64,000 nucleotides of DNA from Magnetospirillum sp. (GCA_027532905.1 JAPZUA010000005.1:186001-250000); one strand, 5' to 3'; positions 22,143-31,870 are shown, numbered from the stretch's first letter. Translations and numbers: made by a program. Notes: generated from the letters alone by a model not told the origin.

Positions 22143-23345
22143 TCACTCGAATTTGCGCACGCCCGCAAGGTCGATGCCGTCGGTCACGGCGTCGACGAAG
22201 CTCGCGCGCGTGATGTCGGCGCCGCGCAGGATAGCGCCCGTCAGATTGGCTTTGTTGAAGATCGCGTGGGCGAGATTGGCGTTGCTGAGATTGGCCGGAA
22301 ACTTCCGGCCATTGGGCTTGCCGGCATGATCCTTGAGTTCGACCGGAACCAGACGCGCCTGGGTCAAATCGGCGCGGCGCAAGATCGCCCCCATCAGCAT
22401 CGCTCCCGCCATGTCGGCCATCGCGAGATTGGCGTCGGTCAGATTGGCCTGCACGAAGCTCGCGAGCCGCAGCAGACCCTGCGACAGGTTCGCGCGTGCG
22501 AGATTGGCGCGGTTCAGCGACGCCGCACTGAGATCGAGCCCGCGCAGATCCATGCCGCTCAAATCGCAGTCGTCGAGCATGGCGCGCATGCCCTTCGCAC
22601 CGCCCGACACGGTCCAGAGTTTGTGCGCCTCGAGCACCGAGCGCACGTCGATCTTCGGCGCGGGCGCTTCGCGCGGCGGCGCGAAATTGGCGCCCGTGAG
22701 ATTGGCGGTGCTGAGATCGATGCCGTCGAGCTTGACGCCGCGCAAGCTCGCCCCGCGCAAATCGCAGCCGGCCAAAACCGCGCCCTCAAGATTGACGCCG
22801 TCGAGGATCGCGTCCTTGAGCTTCGCCCCTTCGAGATTGGCGCCGCGCAGATCGGCGTTCGTGAACACGGCGGCCCCGGTCGCCGCGACGGGCTGGCCCG
22901 TCGATGTGCCGTCGGCAGCCGACGGCTCGCTCTGCGACTGCTGGCTCTCGCCGCTTTTGCCGAGACCGACGCTCCATTGCATATTCTGGCCCGGCCGGAA
23001 ATCGACGTCGCGCAGATCGGCGTCGCGCAGCACGGCCCCGTCGAAGCGTGCACCGCACGCTTTGGCGCGGCGCATCTTGGCCCCGCTCAGATCGGCAAAG
23101 CTGAAGGCCGCACCGAACAGATCGGCCATCGACAGGTCGCAATCCTGCATCTGCGCGCCCGCGAAATTGGCACCCGACAGCACCGCATTGGCGAGATTGC
23201 GGCCGCGCGCCACGACCGCGCCGTACTGTTCGCCGCGCGCGTCCATGCGCTTGCCGCCGGGTTTGATCATCAAATAGGCGCGGTGGACGGCGGCTGCCGC
23301 GTCGAACTTCTTCTGCTGCGGCGAAATCTCGGTGCTGGGCGTCAT
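22143..23345 (-). CDS. Pentapeptide-repeat protein
   Basis: A 400-residue protein dominated by A(N/D)Lxx repeats that form a right-handed quadrilateral beta-helix. Three repeat blocks are visible. They are broken by a Ser/Gln/Gly-rich linker (KSGESQQSQSEPSAADGTST, near residue 130) and by a non-repeat helical insert (SVLEAHKLWTVSGGAKGMRA, near residue 235). No signal peptide or membrane span is seen. Some pentapeptide proteins bind DNA gyrase; nothing here shows that role. An upstream in-frame ATG at 23390 exists; 23345 gives a more natural N-terminus. Confidence 0.85.
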   Translation of the reverse strand: MTPSTEISPQQKKFDAAAAVHRAYLMIKPGGKRMDARGEQYGAVVARGRNLANAVLSGANFAGAQMQDCDLSMADLFGAAFSFADLSGAKMRRAKACGARFDGAVLRDADLRDVDFRPGQNMQWSVGLGKSGESQQSQSEPSAADGTSTGQPVAATGAAVFTNADLRGANLEGAKLKDAILDGVNLEGAVLAGCDLRGASLRGVKLDGIDLSTANLTGANFAPPREAPAPKIDVRSVLEAHKLWTVSGGAKGMRAMLDDCDLSGMDLRGLDLSAASLNRANLARANLSQGLLRLASFVQANLTDANLAMADMAGAMLMGAILRRADLTQARLVPVELKDHAGKPNGRKFPANLSNANLAHAIFNKANLTGAILRGADITRASFVDAVTDGIDLAGVRKFE

Positions 23346-23439
23346 CGGCGTATTGCTCTTCTTTGCTGGATGCGAAAGCGCGCAAGGCAAAGGGCTGGAA
23401 GCCCCCGGGCGCTTGCGCTTCTGTGTTTCGAAAGTCGCG

Positions 23440-24459
23440 TCAGTAGATCAGGTCGTTGTCGTCGTCGGTCTTGTTGGACAGAACGATTTCCTCGCGCGCG
23501 GCGAGATCCTTTGCCGTCGCGATGATGGCGGCCTGCGCTTCGTAGACGTCCTTGCTGCGCAAGGGGCCGAGCGCTTCCATCTCCTCGCGCAGCATTTTGC
23601 CGGCACGTTCGGACATGTTCGAGAACACGAGATCGCGCAGTACTTCCGGCGCCCCTTTGAGGGCGGGCGCGAGCCTGTTTTTGTCGACCGCGCGCAGCAG
23701 CGTCTGCACGCCGCCCGGATCGAGCTTGGCGAGATCCTCAAACTTGAACATCAGCGACTTGATGCGTTCGGATGAGTCGCGGTTGCGCTCTTCGAGTGCG
23801 GACATGAAACGCGCTTCGGTGTCGCGCCCGAGGCCGTTGAAAATCTCGGCCATCAGCTCGTGCGTGTCTTTGCGGCTCGTCTTTGCAAGGTTCGACATGA
23901 ACTCGTTGCGCAGCACGCGCTCGACGTCGTCGAGAACTTCTTTGGGCACGCTTTCCATGCGCAGCATGCGCATGATGACTTCCATCGCGAAACTGTCGGG
24001 CAGCGAGCTCAGCACGCGCGCCGAATGATCGGGCCGGATCTTGTTGAGGATGACGGCCACTGTCTGCGGATATTCGTTCTTGAGGAAGTTCGCGAGCAGC
24101 ACTTCGTTGACGTTGCCGAGCTTGTCCCACATCGTGCGCCCGGCGGGCCCGCGCACCTCGTCGAGGATTTCGGCAGCGCGGTTCTTGTCGAGCACCTTGG
24201 ACAGGAGCCGCTCGGTCGAGTCGAAACTGCCCATGACCGAACCGCTCGCCGACATCTGGTCGGCGAATTCGATGATCAGGCGCTCGATGATCGCCGCATT
24301 GATGCTGCCGAGCGTCGACATGGTCTGCGAGATCTCTTTGATCTCGTCGTCGGTCATCAGCGCGAACAGTTTGCCGGCCGACTCTTCGCCAAGCGACAAG
24401 AGGATGATCGCGGCCTTCTCGGCGCCGGTCAGACTGCGATAGTCGTCTTTGACGCGCAT
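23440..24459 (-). CDS. fliG: FliG, flagellar motor switch protein
   Basis: A 339-residue switch-complex protein that couples the C-ring to the stator and sets rotation sense. The N-terminal domain starts LTGAEKAAIILLSLGEESAG. The middle domain has the EHPQ-type motif as NEYPQTVAVIL. The C-terminal torque domain includes MFKFEDLAKLDPGGVQTLLR and LVFSNMSERAGKMLREEMEA. Length matches the family (E. coli 331). No other flagellar gene is in the window. The nearest upstream gene, 15 bases away, encodes a PAS protein and is probably cotranscribed. Confidence 0.95.
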   Translation of the reverse strand: MRVKDDYRSLTGAEKAAIILLSLGEESAGKLFALMTDDEIKEISQTMSTLGSINAAIIERLIIEFADQMSASGSVMGSFDSTERLLSKVLDKNRAAEILDEVRGPAGRTMWDKLGNVNEVLLANFLKNEYPQTVAVILNKIRPDHSARVLSSLPDSFAMEVIMRMLRMESVPKEVLDDVERVLRNEFMSNLAKTSRKDTHELMAEIFNGLGRDTEARFMSALEERNRDSSERIKSLMFKFEDLAKLDPGGVQTLLRAVDKNRLAPALKGAPEVLRDLVFSNMSERAGKMLREEMEALGPLRSKDVYEAQAAIIATAKDLAAREEIVLSNKTDDDNDLIY

Positions 24460-24474
24460 GGCGGGTCCCTTGCC

Positions 24475-25035
24475 TCAGAGGACCGTCGGCATGCCGAGCC
24501 ATTGCGGGGCGACTTCGCTGCCGTTGAACGCGACAAAAAGAACCAGCACCAGCGCCACCCCCGGCGAAGCGCGCGTCGCGGCCAAGGGCGCTGCCAAAAA
24601 GCGGAAGCCGGCGATGGCGCTTTGGGACTCGGCGGCAAGCGTGAACTCGCCCGGGATGGGGCGCTGCTGGGCCAGGCACAGCTCGACCCCGGCGGCGAGG
24701 GCCCGCGCGCCGTCTTCGCGCGGCAGATTCTGCAGATCGTAGCCGGTGATGTCGGACCCCATTGCGGCGGCAACGCACGTACCCGCAAGCCGCACGCGAT
24801 TGCGGCCGGTATCGCCGCGCGCTTCGATCAGCAGCAGGTTGGGTAGCAGGGCCGGAATGGCGGCGGGGTCGAAATCGCGGCGCGTCGGCACCCCGCCTTT
24901 CGCGGCCGCGAGCGCACGCCAATGCGCGCCGAAATTTTCAATCTTGCCGCACACGGCTTCGTCGGCATGCCAACGCACGAGGGCAGGCCGCAAAGCAGCG
25001 GCAACGATACGCGGTTTCGGCGACAGACTGAGCAT
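24475..25035 (-). CDS. PAS_5-domain protein upstream of fliG
   Basis: A 186-residue single-domain protein of the PAS_5 (DUF1457) type found widely in Rhodospirillales. The opening LVRWHADEAV, the mid segment DFDPAAIPALLPNLLLIEA and RVRLAGTCVAAAMGSDITGYDL follow that pattern. No output domain or membrane anchor is seen. Being 15 bases from fliG, it may share its mRNA. A longer start at 25113 is possible; 25035 (MLSLSPKPRI) fits better. Any ligand is unknown. Function in motility is only a guess from position. Confidence 0.72.
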   Translation of the reverse strand: MLSLSPKPRIVAAALRPALVRWHADEAVCGKIENFGAHWRALAAAKGGVPTRRDFDPAAIPALLPNLLLIEARGDTGRNRVRLAGTCVAAAMGSDITGYDLQNLPREDGARALAAGVELCLAQQRPIPGEFTLAAESQSAIAGFRFLAAPLAATRASPGVALVLVLFVAFNGSEVAPQWLGMPTVL

Positions 25036-25270
25036 TTGGGAAGACCTTGCGCGAGAGCACCCGTCGCGCGACGGGAACTCACGCAACTTGGGCGACCGAA
25101 CGCCGTCCGCCAATCAACATCGGCGACGCTCAATACGAATCACGCGCCACTGTGGCGGCGCGCGAATTCGCTTCGCAAAATCGAATTTGTTTTACGAATA
25201 CTGGCGCGATTGCGGCGAATTTGTACGCATTTTGCGACAAGCTGCCGGCCTTGCCGGCGGCCGCACCGAA

Positions 25271-26137
25271 TCAGGCAGCGGCACTGTCCTCGGCCGTGCG
25301 CACGAGACTTTCGATTCGCGCGAGCAGCGGATCGAATGCGGCTTGTTCGGCTTCGGCCGAGGCAAGCGCTTGCTCCTTGGCGACGGCGTGTGCGGCCGCC
25401 GCTTCGAAGCGCGCTTGCGCCTCGGCGATCTGCGCTTCGGCAGCGGCAAGGCGCGTGTCGGTCGCTTTGGCGGCAGTGTTCGCTGCAGCCAGCGCCGTTT
25501 CGAGTTCGGCAATGCGCTTGCGCGTTTGCACCAAATCGCCTTCGGCGGTGCCTGCGCGCGCTTGGGCGTCGATCGCACGGCTGTCGGCATCGTCGGCGCG
25601 GGCACCCGTGTCGGCGAGTTCGGCTTCGAGGTCGGCCGCGCGGGCGATTGCGGCGGCGGCTTGCGCTTCGGCCGTGGCCGCACGCGCTTCGGCCTCGCCG
25701 AGCCGCTTGGCCATGTCTTCGGCCTTGGCGATCCAGCTTTGCGTGGCGGCTTCGGCGCGCGCGCGCGCCTCGTCGGCGGCTTTGGATTGCGCATAGGCGG
25801 CTTGCGCCGAATTCTCGGCGGCAGCCGCTTGCGCTTTGGCGATGGCAGCGTCTTCGCGCGCGGCTTCGGCCGCAGCAACAAGGGCCGGATCGACGATCGT
25901 GCGCGGCGGCTGGCCGCGCAGATCTTCGAGCGTGTCGTAGGCGGCGGCGAGTTCGTCGCCCAAATTGAGGGCGGCGAGCAGCATCAGTCGCGCATCGCCC
26001 GCTTGGCCGACTTGCGCCACAACCTCGCGCACCTTCTCGTCGACATAGCTGCCGATGCCCTGGATGCGCTCTTCGCGCCCGTCGTCGCAGACGATCGGAT
26101 AGTCGCGCCCGTTGACGCGTACGACGATCTGGCTCAT
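25271..26137 (-). CDS. zapA: ZapA-like division protein with a long coiled-coil tail
   Basis: A 288-residue protein. The first 95 residues are a normal ZapA domain (MSQIVVRVNGRDYPIVCDDG, then RLMLLAALNLGDELAAAYDT), which binds and bundles FtsZ filaments. About 190 further residues follow, almost all Ala, Glu, Gln and Arg in heptad-like order, predicted to form a long coiled coil. Typical ZapA is about 110 residues in total. The start at 26137 matches the family. The DUF4164-like gene stops 14 bases upstream, so the two form an operon. Confidence 0.85.
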   Translation of the reverse strand: MSQIVVRVNGRDYPIVCDDGREERIQGIGSYVDEKVREVVAQVGQAGDARLMLLAALNLGDELAAAYDTLEDLRGQPPRTIVDPALVAAAEAAREDAAIAKAQAAAAENSAQAAYAQSKAADEARARAEAATQSWIAKAEDMAKRLGEAEARAATAEAQAAAAIARAADLEAELADTGARADDADSRAIDAQARAGTAEGDLVQTRKRIAELETALAAANTAAKATDTRLAAAEAQIAEAQARFEAAAAHAVAKEQALASAEAEQAAFDPLLARIESLVRTAEDSAAA

Positions 26138-26150
26138 CGCGTCAGCTCCT

Positions 26151-26396
26151 TCAAACCGTTGCGGCCTTGAGGCGGTCGATCGCCTTGTCGAGGCGCGCTT
26201 CGACTTGGTCGGCGAGGCCTGCGAGGGCGTCGTACTCGGCCTGCAGCTTGGCGAGGGCCGCTTCGGCGGCGGCCGCCCGCTTGGCGGCGGCCGCAAGCTC
26301 GCCGCGCAGGCCCGATTCGGACTGCACGCGCGCTTCCAGAGCGCTTTCAAGGCGTTGCACGGCGGCGGTCAGGCGTTCGATGGGCGGCGTCGACAT
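26151..26396 (-). CDS. Small DUF4164-like coiled-coil protein preceding zapA
   Basis: An 81-residue protein that is almost entirely helical (IERLTAAVQRLESALEARVQ, AALAKLQAEYDALAGLADQV). Proteins of the DUF4164 group are usually found directly upstream of zapA in alphaproteobacteria and resemble the Z-ring-associated ZapB in size and shape. That functional link is inference from place and form. It ends 14 bases before zapA. Confidence 0.75.
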   Translation of the reverse strand: MSTPPIERLTAAVQRLESALEARVQSESGLRGELAAAAKRAAAAEAALAKLQAEYDALAGLADQVEARLDKAIDRLKAATV

Positions 26397-26556
26397 GGGC
26401 TGGAAAATCTTTCCGGCAATTGGGGTTAACGGCGAATCGGCGAGAGCTTAAGCGCATCTTTCGAGTCGCGCCAAAGCCCGATTATGTGCGGGGTTGACGG
26501 GCTGGGGCGTGGGCGTCATCTTCCGCGCGCTTTCGCCTCGCCCCGCCCCTCTCGCT

Positions 26557-26575
26557 GGCCCCGCCAGACGGGGCC
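26557..26575 (+). other. GC-rich hairpin in the tkt leader
   Basis: GGCCCCG at 26557-26563 pairs with CGGGGCC at 26569-26575 around a 5-base loop, ending 23 bases before the tkt ATG. There is no T-run. It could affect tkt mRNA stability or translation. The remaining 160 bases back to the DUF4164-like gene hold a TTGACG but no convincing -10. Confidence 0.4.
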
Positions 26576-26598
26576 TTCAAGGGAAGAAACCGCCCCCG

Positions 26599-28638
26599 AT
26601 GAGTGCAGCTCCCGACACGAAGCCCACCGCCGCCCCGCTCCCGCTCAGCGACAAGCAGAGCCAAGCGCATCAGCGCCTCGCACATGCGATCCGCGCGCTT
26701 GCGATGGATGCGGTCGAAAAAGCCAAGTCGGGCCATCCGGGCATGCCGATGGGCATGGCGGATGTGGCGACCGTGTTGTGGACCAAGCATCTTAAATTCG
26801 ATCCGACGTCGCCGTCGTGGCCCGACCGCGACCGCTTCGTGCTGTCGGCCGGGCACGGCTCGATGCTGCTCTATGCGCTCCTGCATCTGACCGGCTATGC
26901 CGACATGACGCTCGACGAAATCAAGAATTTCCGCCAGCTCGGTGCGCGCACCGCAGGCCACCCCGAATACGGCCATGCCGAAGGTATTGAGACCACGACC
27001 GGGCCACTCGGCCAGGGGCTTGCCAACGCGGTCGGCATGGCGCTCGCCGAACGGCTGCTTGCCGCCCGCTTCGGCGATGCGGCGGTCGACCACTACACCT
27101 ACGTGATCGCCGGCGACGGCTGCCTCATGGAAGGGATCAGCCACGAAGCGATCTCGCTCGCGGGCCATCTGCGCTTGGCGAAACTCATCGTGCTGTTCGA
27201 CGACAATTCGATCTCGATCGACGGGCCGACGGATTTGACCGTGTCCGACGATCAGGTCGCGCGCTTCAAAGCCTCGGGCTGGAACGCGGTTGCGATCGAC
27301 GGCCACGATCCGGCCGCCATCGATGCGGCCATCGCGGCCGCGAAGACCAGCGACCGCCCGACGATGATTGCTTGCAAAACCACGATCGGCTACGGCGCAC
27401 CCACCAAAGCAGGCACCGCCGGCAGCCATGGCGCACCTTTGGGTGCGGGCGAAATCGCAGGGGCCCGCGCGCGCCTCGGCTGGTCGCATGCGCCGTTCGA
27501 AATCCCGGCCGACATTCTGGCCGAATGGCGTGCTGCGGGCGAAGCGGGTGCGCCCAAGCGCGCCGCCTGGGAACGTCGCGTCGCCAAGCTCGAGCCGGAG
27601 AAGAAGGCCGAGTTCCGCCGCACGATGGACGGCAAATTGCCCAAGGGCTGGCTCGAGGCGTGTGCCGCGTTCAAGGAAAAGCTTTCGGCCGACAAGCCCA
27701 ACATCGCCACGCGCGTGGCCTCGCAGAACGCGCTCGATCTCTTGACCGGGATCGTGCCCGAACTCGTCGGCGGCTCGGCCGATTTGACGGGCTCCAACAA
27801 CACCAAAGCCAAGGCTCAAGCGGCCGTGACGGCCGCCAATTTCGCCGGCGGCTACATCCATTACGGGGTGCGCGAACACGCGATGGCTGCCGCGATGAAC
27901 GGCATCGCCTTGCATCGCGGGCTCATCCCCTATGGCGGCACGTTCTTCGTGTTCACCGACTATTGCCGCCCGTCGATCCGCCTGTCGGCGCTGATGGGCC
28001 AGCGCGCCATCTATGTGATGACGCACGATTCGATCGGCCTTGGCGAAGACGGCCCCACGCACCAGCCGGTCGAACATCTCGCCGCCATGCGCGTGATCCC
28101 CAATCTGTGGACCCTGCGCCCGGCCGACGCGGTCGAAACGCTGGAAGCCTGGCAGATCGCGATCGCGCGCGACGACGGCCCGAGCGTGCTGTGCCTCACG
28201 CGCCAGAATCTGCCGACCTTGCGCACGGTCTACACGGCCGAAAACCAGACGGCCAAGGGCGGCTATGTATTGGCCGAAGCCGAAGGCGGCACACGTCAGG
28301 CAACCTTGATCGCGACCGGCTCGGAAGTGGCCATCGCCATGGAAGCACGCAAGCTCCTTGCGGCCGAAGGGATCCAAGCCGCCGTCGTGTCGATGCCGTG
28401 CCTCGAAGCTTTCGACCGCCAGACGGCCAAGTACCGCAAGGACGTGCTGGGACCGGCACGCACGCCGCGCATCGTGTGCGAAGCGGGCCTCTCGGCGGGC
28501 TGGGACAAATACATCGACGGCAAGGGTGCGTTCGTGGGCATGACGGGCTTTGGTGCTTCGGCACCCGCCCCCGATCTCTACAGACATTTCGGCATCACCG
28601 CCGAAGCGATCGCGGCGGCCGCCAAGAAGTCGATCTAG
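26599..28638 (+). CDS. tkt: Transketolase
   Basis: A 679-residue thiamine-diphosphate enzyme moving two-carbon units between sugars in the pentose phosphate or Calvin pathway. Seen motifs: the substrate-binding His in [36 protein letters not shown], of which GPLGQG is diagnostic; the ThDP/Mg motif [20 protein letters not shown] with DDNSISIDG; and the pyrimidine-domain segments [13 protein letters not shown] and [23 protein letters not shown] 26599 is preferred over an upstream GTG-frame extension. It is followed by a HAD phosphatase and gap. Confidence 0.97.
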   Translation: MSAAPDTKPTAAPLPLSDKQSQAHQRLAHAIRALAMDAVEKAKSGHPGMPMGMADVATVLWTKHLKFDPTSPSWPDRDRFVLSAGHGSMLLYALLHLTGYADMTLDEIKNFRQLGARTAGHPEYGHAEGIETTTGPLGQGLANAVGMALAERLLAARFGDAAVDHYTYVIAGDGCLMEGISHEAISLAGHLRLAKLIVLFDDNSISIDGPTDLTVSDDQVARFKASGWNAVAIDGHDPAAIDAAIAAAKTSDRPTMIACKTTIGYGAPTKAGTAGSHGAPLGAGEIAGARARLGWSHAPFEIPADILAEWRAAGEAGAPKRAAWERRVAKLEPEKKAEFRRTMDGKLPKGWLEACAAFKEKLSADKPNIATRVASQNALDLLTGIVPELVGGSADLTGSNNTKAKAQAAVTAANFAGGYIHYGVREHAMAAAMNGIALHRGLIPYGGTFFVFTDYCRPSIRLSALMGQRAIYVMTHDSIGLGEDGPTHQPVEHLAAMRVIPNLWTLRPADAVETLEAWQIAIARDDGPSVLCLTRQNLPTLRTVYTAENQTAKGGYVLAEAEGGTRQATLIATGSEVAIAMEARKLLAAEGIQAAVVSMPCLEAFDRQTAKYRKDVLGPARTPRIVCEAGLSAGWDKYIDGKGAFVGMTGFGASAPAPDLYRHFGITAEAIAAAAKKSI

Positions 28639-28639
28639 C

Positions 28640-29305
28640 ATGCGCGATACGCTGCTTTTCGATCTCGACGGCACGCTGACCGATACGGACGCGCTGCATT
28701 TCGCCGCCTACGGCGAATTGCTCGCTCCGTTCGGCAAGTCGATCACGCTCGAGACCTACAAGCAGCGCATCATGGGGGCCGCCAACGCCGCGACGATGGC
28801 GTGGCTGCTGCCGGACGAAGACGCCGAAGAGATGTCGCAGCGCAAGGAACGGCTGTTCCGCGCGCGCGTCGACGAACTGACGCCCACCGCGGGGCTCGGA
28901 CCTTTGCTCGCCTGGGCGGCAAAGCTCGGCTTGCGCACCGCCGTGGTGACCAACGCGATGCGCCCCAATACCGAGCTGATGCTGAAAGCGCTCAGGCTCG
29001 ATGCACGCTTCGACACGATCGTCATCGCCGACGAGTTGGCGCGCGGCAAGCCCGATCCGCTGCCCTATACGACGGCGCTCGAACGGCTCGGCGTGGCCGC
29101 ATCGCAAGCGCTCGCCTTCGAAGATTCGCGCGCCGGAATTGCCGCGGCGGTTGCCGCCGGCGTCGAAACGGTCGGGCTCACGACCGGGCTCGACGCCGCC
29201 ACTTTGCGCGGCGTCGGCGCCCGCATCGCCGTCGCCGATTTTGCCGACCCGCAGCTTTCGACGCTGCTTGCCACGAGCTTCGGCTCCGCCCCCGCTTTAC
29301 ACTGA
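28640..29305 (+). CDS. HAD-superfamily sugar-phosphatase/phosphomutase-like protein
   Basis: A 221-residue HAD hydrolase, one base after tkt. The nucleophile motif is FDLDGTLTDTDALHF, motif II is VTNAMRPNTELM, and the lysine and acidic motifs are RGKPDPLPY and AFEDSRAGIAAAVAAGV. The cap is of the helical beta-phosphoglucomutase/phosphoglycolate-phosphatase type. The exact substrate cannot be read from the sequence. Its place between tkt and gap suggests a sugar-phosphate or a damaged metabolite of central carbon metabolism. Confidence 0.85.
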   Translation: MRDTLLFDLDGTLTDTDALHFAAYGELLAPFGKSITLETYKQRIMGAANAATMAWLLPDEDAEEMSQRKERLFRARVDELTPTAGLGPLLAWAAKLGLRTAVVTNAMRPNTELMLKALRLDARFDTIVIADELARGKPDPLPYTTALERLGVAASQALAFEDSRAGIAAAVAAGVETVGLTTGLDAATLRGVGARIAVADFADPQLSTLLATSFGSAPALH

Positions 29306-29319
29306 AGGAGACAATCGAC

Positions 29320-30327
29320 ATGGCTGTCAAAATCGCAATCAACGGTTTCGGTCGCATCGGCCGCCTCGTGCTGCGCGCGATCGCGGAATCGGGCCGCAAG
29401 GATTTGCAGGTCGTCGGCATCAACGATCTCGGGCCGGTGAAGTCCAACGCCCATCTGCTCAAGCACGATTCCGTGCACGGCCTCTATCCGCACGCGATCT
29501 CGACCGGCGACGATTGGATGGATGTGGGCCAGGGGCGCATCAAGGTCACGGCCGAGCGGGACCCTGCCAAGCTGCCGTGGAAGGAACTCGGCGTCGACAT
29601 CGTGATGGAATGCACGGGCATCTTCACCAAGCGCGAACAGGCCGCCAAGCACATCGAAGCGGGTGCGCGCAAAGTGCTGATCTCGGCCCCCGCCGACGGC
29701 GTGGATCTCACGGTCGTCTACGGCGTGAACCACGACAAGCTCGCGGCCGGCCACACGATCGTGTCGAACGCGAGCTGCACCACGAACTGCCTCGCCCCCG
29801 TCGCCTTCGTGCTCAACGAAGCCTTCGGCATCGAAAAAGGCTTCATGACCACGATCCACGCCTACACGGGCGACCAGAGCACGGTCGACACGCTGCACAA
29901 GGATCTGCGCCGCGCGCGCGCGGCCGCCCTCTCGATGATCCCGACTTCGACCGGCGCCGCCAAGGCCGTGGGCCTGGTGCTGCCCGAACTCAAGGGCAAG
30001 CTCGACGGCACGTCGATCCGCGTGCCCACGCCCAACGTGTCGCTGATCGACTTCAAGTTCGTGACCAAGCGCAACGTGACGGTCGACGAGATCAACAACG
30101 CCGTGATCGCCGCGAGTGCGAACCGCCTCAAGGGCATTCTCGAAACCACGACCGAAGAGCTCGTCTCGAGCGACTTCAACCACAACCCGGCAAGCTCGAC
30201 CTTCGACCTCACCCAGACGCAGGTGCTCGAAGGCAATTTCGTGCGCGTGCTGGCCTGGTACGACAACGAATGGGGCTTTTCGAACCGCATGTCCGATACC
30301 GCCATCGCGATGGCCAAGCTCGGCTGA
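29320..30327 (+). CDS. gap: Glyceraldehyde-3-phosphate dehydrogenase
   Basis: A 335-residue enzyme that oxidises glyceraldehyde 3-phosphate to 1,3-bisphosphoglycerate. The NAD-binding start is KIAINGFGRIGRLVLRA, the catalytic Cys lies in SNASCTTNCLAP, and WYDNEWGFSNRM is the C-terminal family motif. A good GAAGGAG at 29304-29310 precedes ATG 29320. The next gene is not pgk, the common alphaproteobacterial neighbour, but a cytochrome b561 gene with its own short leader. Confidence 0.97.
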   Translation: MAVKIAINGFGRIGRLVLRAIAESGRKDLQVVGINDLGPVKSNAHLLKHDSVHGLYPHAISTGDDWMDVGQGRIKVTAERDPAKLPWKELGVDIVMECTGIFTKREQAAKHIEAGARKVLISAPADGVDLTVVYGVNHDKLAAGHTIVSNASCTTNCLAPVAFVLNEAFGIEKGFMTTIHAYTGDQSTVDTLHKDLRRARAAALSMIPTSTGAAKAVGLVLPELKGKLDGTSIRVPTPNVSLIDFKFVTKRNVTVDEINNAVIAASANRLKGILETTTEELVSSDFNHNPASSTFDLTQTQVLEGNFVRVLAWYDNEWGFSNRMSDTAIAMAKLG

Positions 30328-30369
30328 GGTGTGCGTGCAGGAGGCGCGGTTTTCTGATACCGTGCCTCC

Positions 30370-30921
30370 ATGCACAATACCCGAGACTCCTACGGTGCGG
30401 TCGCCAAGGCCCTGCACTGGCTGTCGGCGCTTCTGATCCTCGGCGGCTGGCTCCTGGGCCAGACGCTCGATTGGTTCCCGAAACCGATGGAAGGCGGCCT
30501 CAAGCTCGCTCATGTGTGGTCGGGGCTCGGCGTGCTGACGTTGCTGGCCGCCCGCCTTGCTTGGCGCTGGGCGAGCCCGCCGCCCGATCCGATCCCAAGC
30601 GCGCTGGACCCGTGGCTCGCGCGTGCGGCAAAAGCGGGCCATATGCTGCTCTGTGCGCTGCTGCTCGCGGTACCCGTGGCCGGCATCGTGCTGTCGTTTG
30701 CGCGCGGCGAAGCGGTCTCGCTGTTCGGGTTTTTCGAAATCCCCTCGCCCTGGGCGCGCGACCGCGCCTTTGCGCGCAATGTGGGCGAGGTGCACGAGCT
30801 GCTCGCCAACGCGATCCTGCTCGTGGCGGCCCTCCATGCGGCGGCGGCCTTGATGCACCACTATCTGCTCGGCGACGCCACGCTCAGCCGCATGCTGCCG
30901 GGTCGCCGAAAAGCCGCCTGA
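30370..30921 (+). CDS. Cytochrome b561-type membrane haem protein
   Basis: A 183-residue, four-span membrane protein of the prokaryotic cytochrome b561/CybB family, which passes electrons between quinol and partners such as superoxide or periplasmic proteins. Candidate haem-ligating histidines are in AKALHWLSALL, LAHVWSGLG, AKAGHMLL and LHAAAALMHHYLL. Length fits the family (E. coli CybB 176). Its physiological partner is unknown. It lies 42 bases after gap on the same strand. Confidence 0.87.
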   Translation: MHNTRDSYGAVAKALHWLSALLILGGWLLGQTLDWFPKPMEGGLKLAHVWSGLGVLTLLAARLAWRWASPPPDPIPSALDPWLARAAKAGHMLLCALLLAVPVAGIVLSFARGEAVSLFGFFEIPSPWARDRAFARNVGEVHELLANAILLVAALHAAAALMHHYLLGDATLSRMLPGRRKAA

Positions 30922-30928
30922 GCCGACG

Positions 30929-31870
30929 CTAGAGCAAATCGACGCAGCCGAGGATGGCCTCGATGCGCCCGTCGTCGCCGAACGGCAGCAGCAGGCGGCA
31001 ATAGCGGATCAAAAAGAAGCCCTCGATGCCTTTGACGAAGCGAAAATGCGGTCCGCGCGTGGCGAGCACGCGCGCATAGGCCGGCATCGCGTAATGCCGG
31101 TGCAAGGCCGACTGTTCGTCGACATGCGCGCCGGTCGGATCGCGCGCGAATTTCGCCAGAATGTCGGCGCCGATATAGGAATAGCGAAGACGCGGCCCCG
31201 GCTCGACCACGTCCACGACAAACGACGTGCGGTCGAACGGCGCTTGGCGTGCCACACCCCAGCGCGCGAGCATGTCCATCGTCGGAATGGCGTCGCCCGC
31301 ACAGCCAAGGCGCCAGATATCGAAGGCGGCGCGCAGTTTTTCGGATGCGTCGCGCTGGAACGAAAGCCCCTCCTCGGTCCGGCGCCAGACGCGTTTGGTG
31401 TAGCCGGGCTGGCGCAGCAAGGCCGCCACGATCTTTTCGCGCAGCTGTGCCGGCGACAGCGGCTTCACGATGTAGGCCGAGATCTCGCGCTCGCGCGCCG
31501 CGACAACCGCCCGCGAGCGCGCATCGCCGGTCACGAGCAGGAAGGGAATGTCCGCATCCAGGGCCCGGATTGCCTCGAGCAGTTCGAAGCCGTTGCGCTT
31601 GGGCATATGGAGGTCCGACAGCACCAGATCGATCTGCGCCATGCCCGACCGGAACAGCGCCAGCGCTTCGTCGCCGTCGGCGGCCAACAGGACGTTGGAC
31701 ACGCCGATCTGGCTCAGCATCTTGCCCAGAAGTGCGCGCGCGAAGGCATCGTCCTCCGCCACGAGCACGACAAGATCCGCAGGGAAGTTATCGGGAAGAC
31801 GCAGGTCCGATCGGCTCGCAAACAATCGATTTGGCCGCCTTGCTGTTCGTGAAGCTGGCGCCCAGCCCAC
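30929..31870 (-). CDS. Response regulator: REC domain plus PAS_5-like domain
   Basis: A 313-residue protein. The receiver domain spans about residues 33-155: acidic pair AEDD, phosphoacceptor Asp near residue 86 in LVLSDLHMPKRNG, Thr in FLLVTGDA, and Lys in YIVKPLSP. The C-terminal half looks like a PAS_5 fold (RLRYSYIGADILAKFARDPT, then a terminal EAILGCVDLL). It has no DNA-binding domain or enzyme output, so it likely acts through protein contacts. The first 30 residues are basic and low in conservation; a later start is possible. No partner kinase is adjacent. Confidence 0.78.
   Translation of the reverse strand: MGWAPASRTARRPNRLFASRSDLRLPDNFPADLVVLVAEDDAFARALLGKMLSQIGVSNVLLAADGDEALALFRSGMAQIDLVLSDLHMPKRNGFELLEAIRALDADIPFLLVTGDARSRAVVAAREREISAYIVKPLSPAQLREKIVAALLRQPGYTKRVWRRTEEGLSFQRDASEKLRAAFDIWRLGCAGDAIPTMDMLARWGVARQAPFDRTSFVVDVVEPGPRLRYSYIGADILAKFARDPTGAHVDEQSALHRHYAMPAYARVLATRGPHFRFVKGIEGFFLIRYCRLLLPFGDDGRIEAILGCVDLL

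Noticed and set aside
25036-25270. 6S RNA gene next to zapA
   Set aside because: 6S RNA often lies by zapA, but I could not find a long bulged hairpin here; only a short GCCGGC-AAG-GCCGGC stem is visible.
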